From: JAULUH01 sp032111745
GTDB lineage: Bacteria; Chloroflexota; Anaerolineae; JAAEKA01
Assembly (NCBI GenBank): GCA_032111745.1
Contig: JAULUH010000223.1
Span: 1 to 5,939 of the forward strand
Reading direction: 5' to 3'
Length of the DNA: 5,939 bases
Numbering within the stretch: position 1 is the stretch's first letter; each line of letters starts with the position of its first letter. Under the pieces are notes generated by a model. That model was given only the letters and a program-made list of their open reading frames with translations. It did no database searches and was not told where the DNA came from. Shown one piece after another: positions 5,939-5,939 of this stretch. The translations under genes were made by a program, and so were the position numbers.

Positions 5939-5939
5939 G

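Noticed and set aside
1..5939. CRISPR array, tRNA or rRNA gene, or transposase
   Set aside because: I found no regularly spaced repeats, no tRNA-like or rRNA-like sequence and no transposase motifs in the window.

Overview
The window is about two-thirds G+C. It carries four genes read leftwards on the minus strand and the last 35 codons of a gene read rightwards at the left edge. The protein families, the G+C level and the intergenic repeat style suggest a Chloroflexota-like bacterium (Anaerolineae or Caldilineae grade). This is inferred from protein style only; there is no rRNA or other marker here.

Layout in minus-strand transcription order: (1) an amidohydrolase cut by the right edge, very probably 8-oxoguanine deaminase (to 4925); (2) a complete sirtuin, an NAD-dependent protein deacylase (4918-4166), starting 6 bases after the deaminase stop and so almost certainly in the same operon; (3) a 342-base gap with a near-perfect 29-base inverted repeat (28/29 match) and a good sigma70-type promoter facing left; (4) a dihydropyrimidinase/D-hydantoinase-family enzyme (3823-2174); (5) a 75-base gap, then a 574-residue protein with a ParB-like DGNHR domain, a DUF4032-like middle and two C-terminal universal stress protein (Usp) domains (2098-374). 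The left edge holds the hydrophobic C-terminus of a probable ABC-transporter permease on the plus strand, separated from gene 5 by a non-coding convergent region with short degenerate repeats.

The outstanding observation is in gene 4. All six metal-site residues of a hydantoinase are present (H61, H63, K155, H188, H244, D318). Directly after the last ligand the protein is interrupted by about 85 extra residues that read as sigma70 region 4, the helix-turn-helix that recognises the -35 promoter element. The match covers the LPEEERE start, the LRAGLRDG turn and the SRDAIRRLE recognition helix. The frame is open throughout and the hydantoinase fold resumes normally afterwards. An apparently intact metabolic enzyme with a promoter-recognition domain in an active-site loop would be a candidate ligand-responsive transcription regulator. 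I know of no described precedent, but I could not search.

Functionally, genes 1 and 4 both act on ring amide or amidine bonds of nucleobase-like compounds, which suggests purine/pyrimidine salvage or breakdown. The sirtuin and the ParB-like/Usp protein look like regulatory partners (NAD and possibly ATP or nucleotide sensing). That link is inference from gene order.
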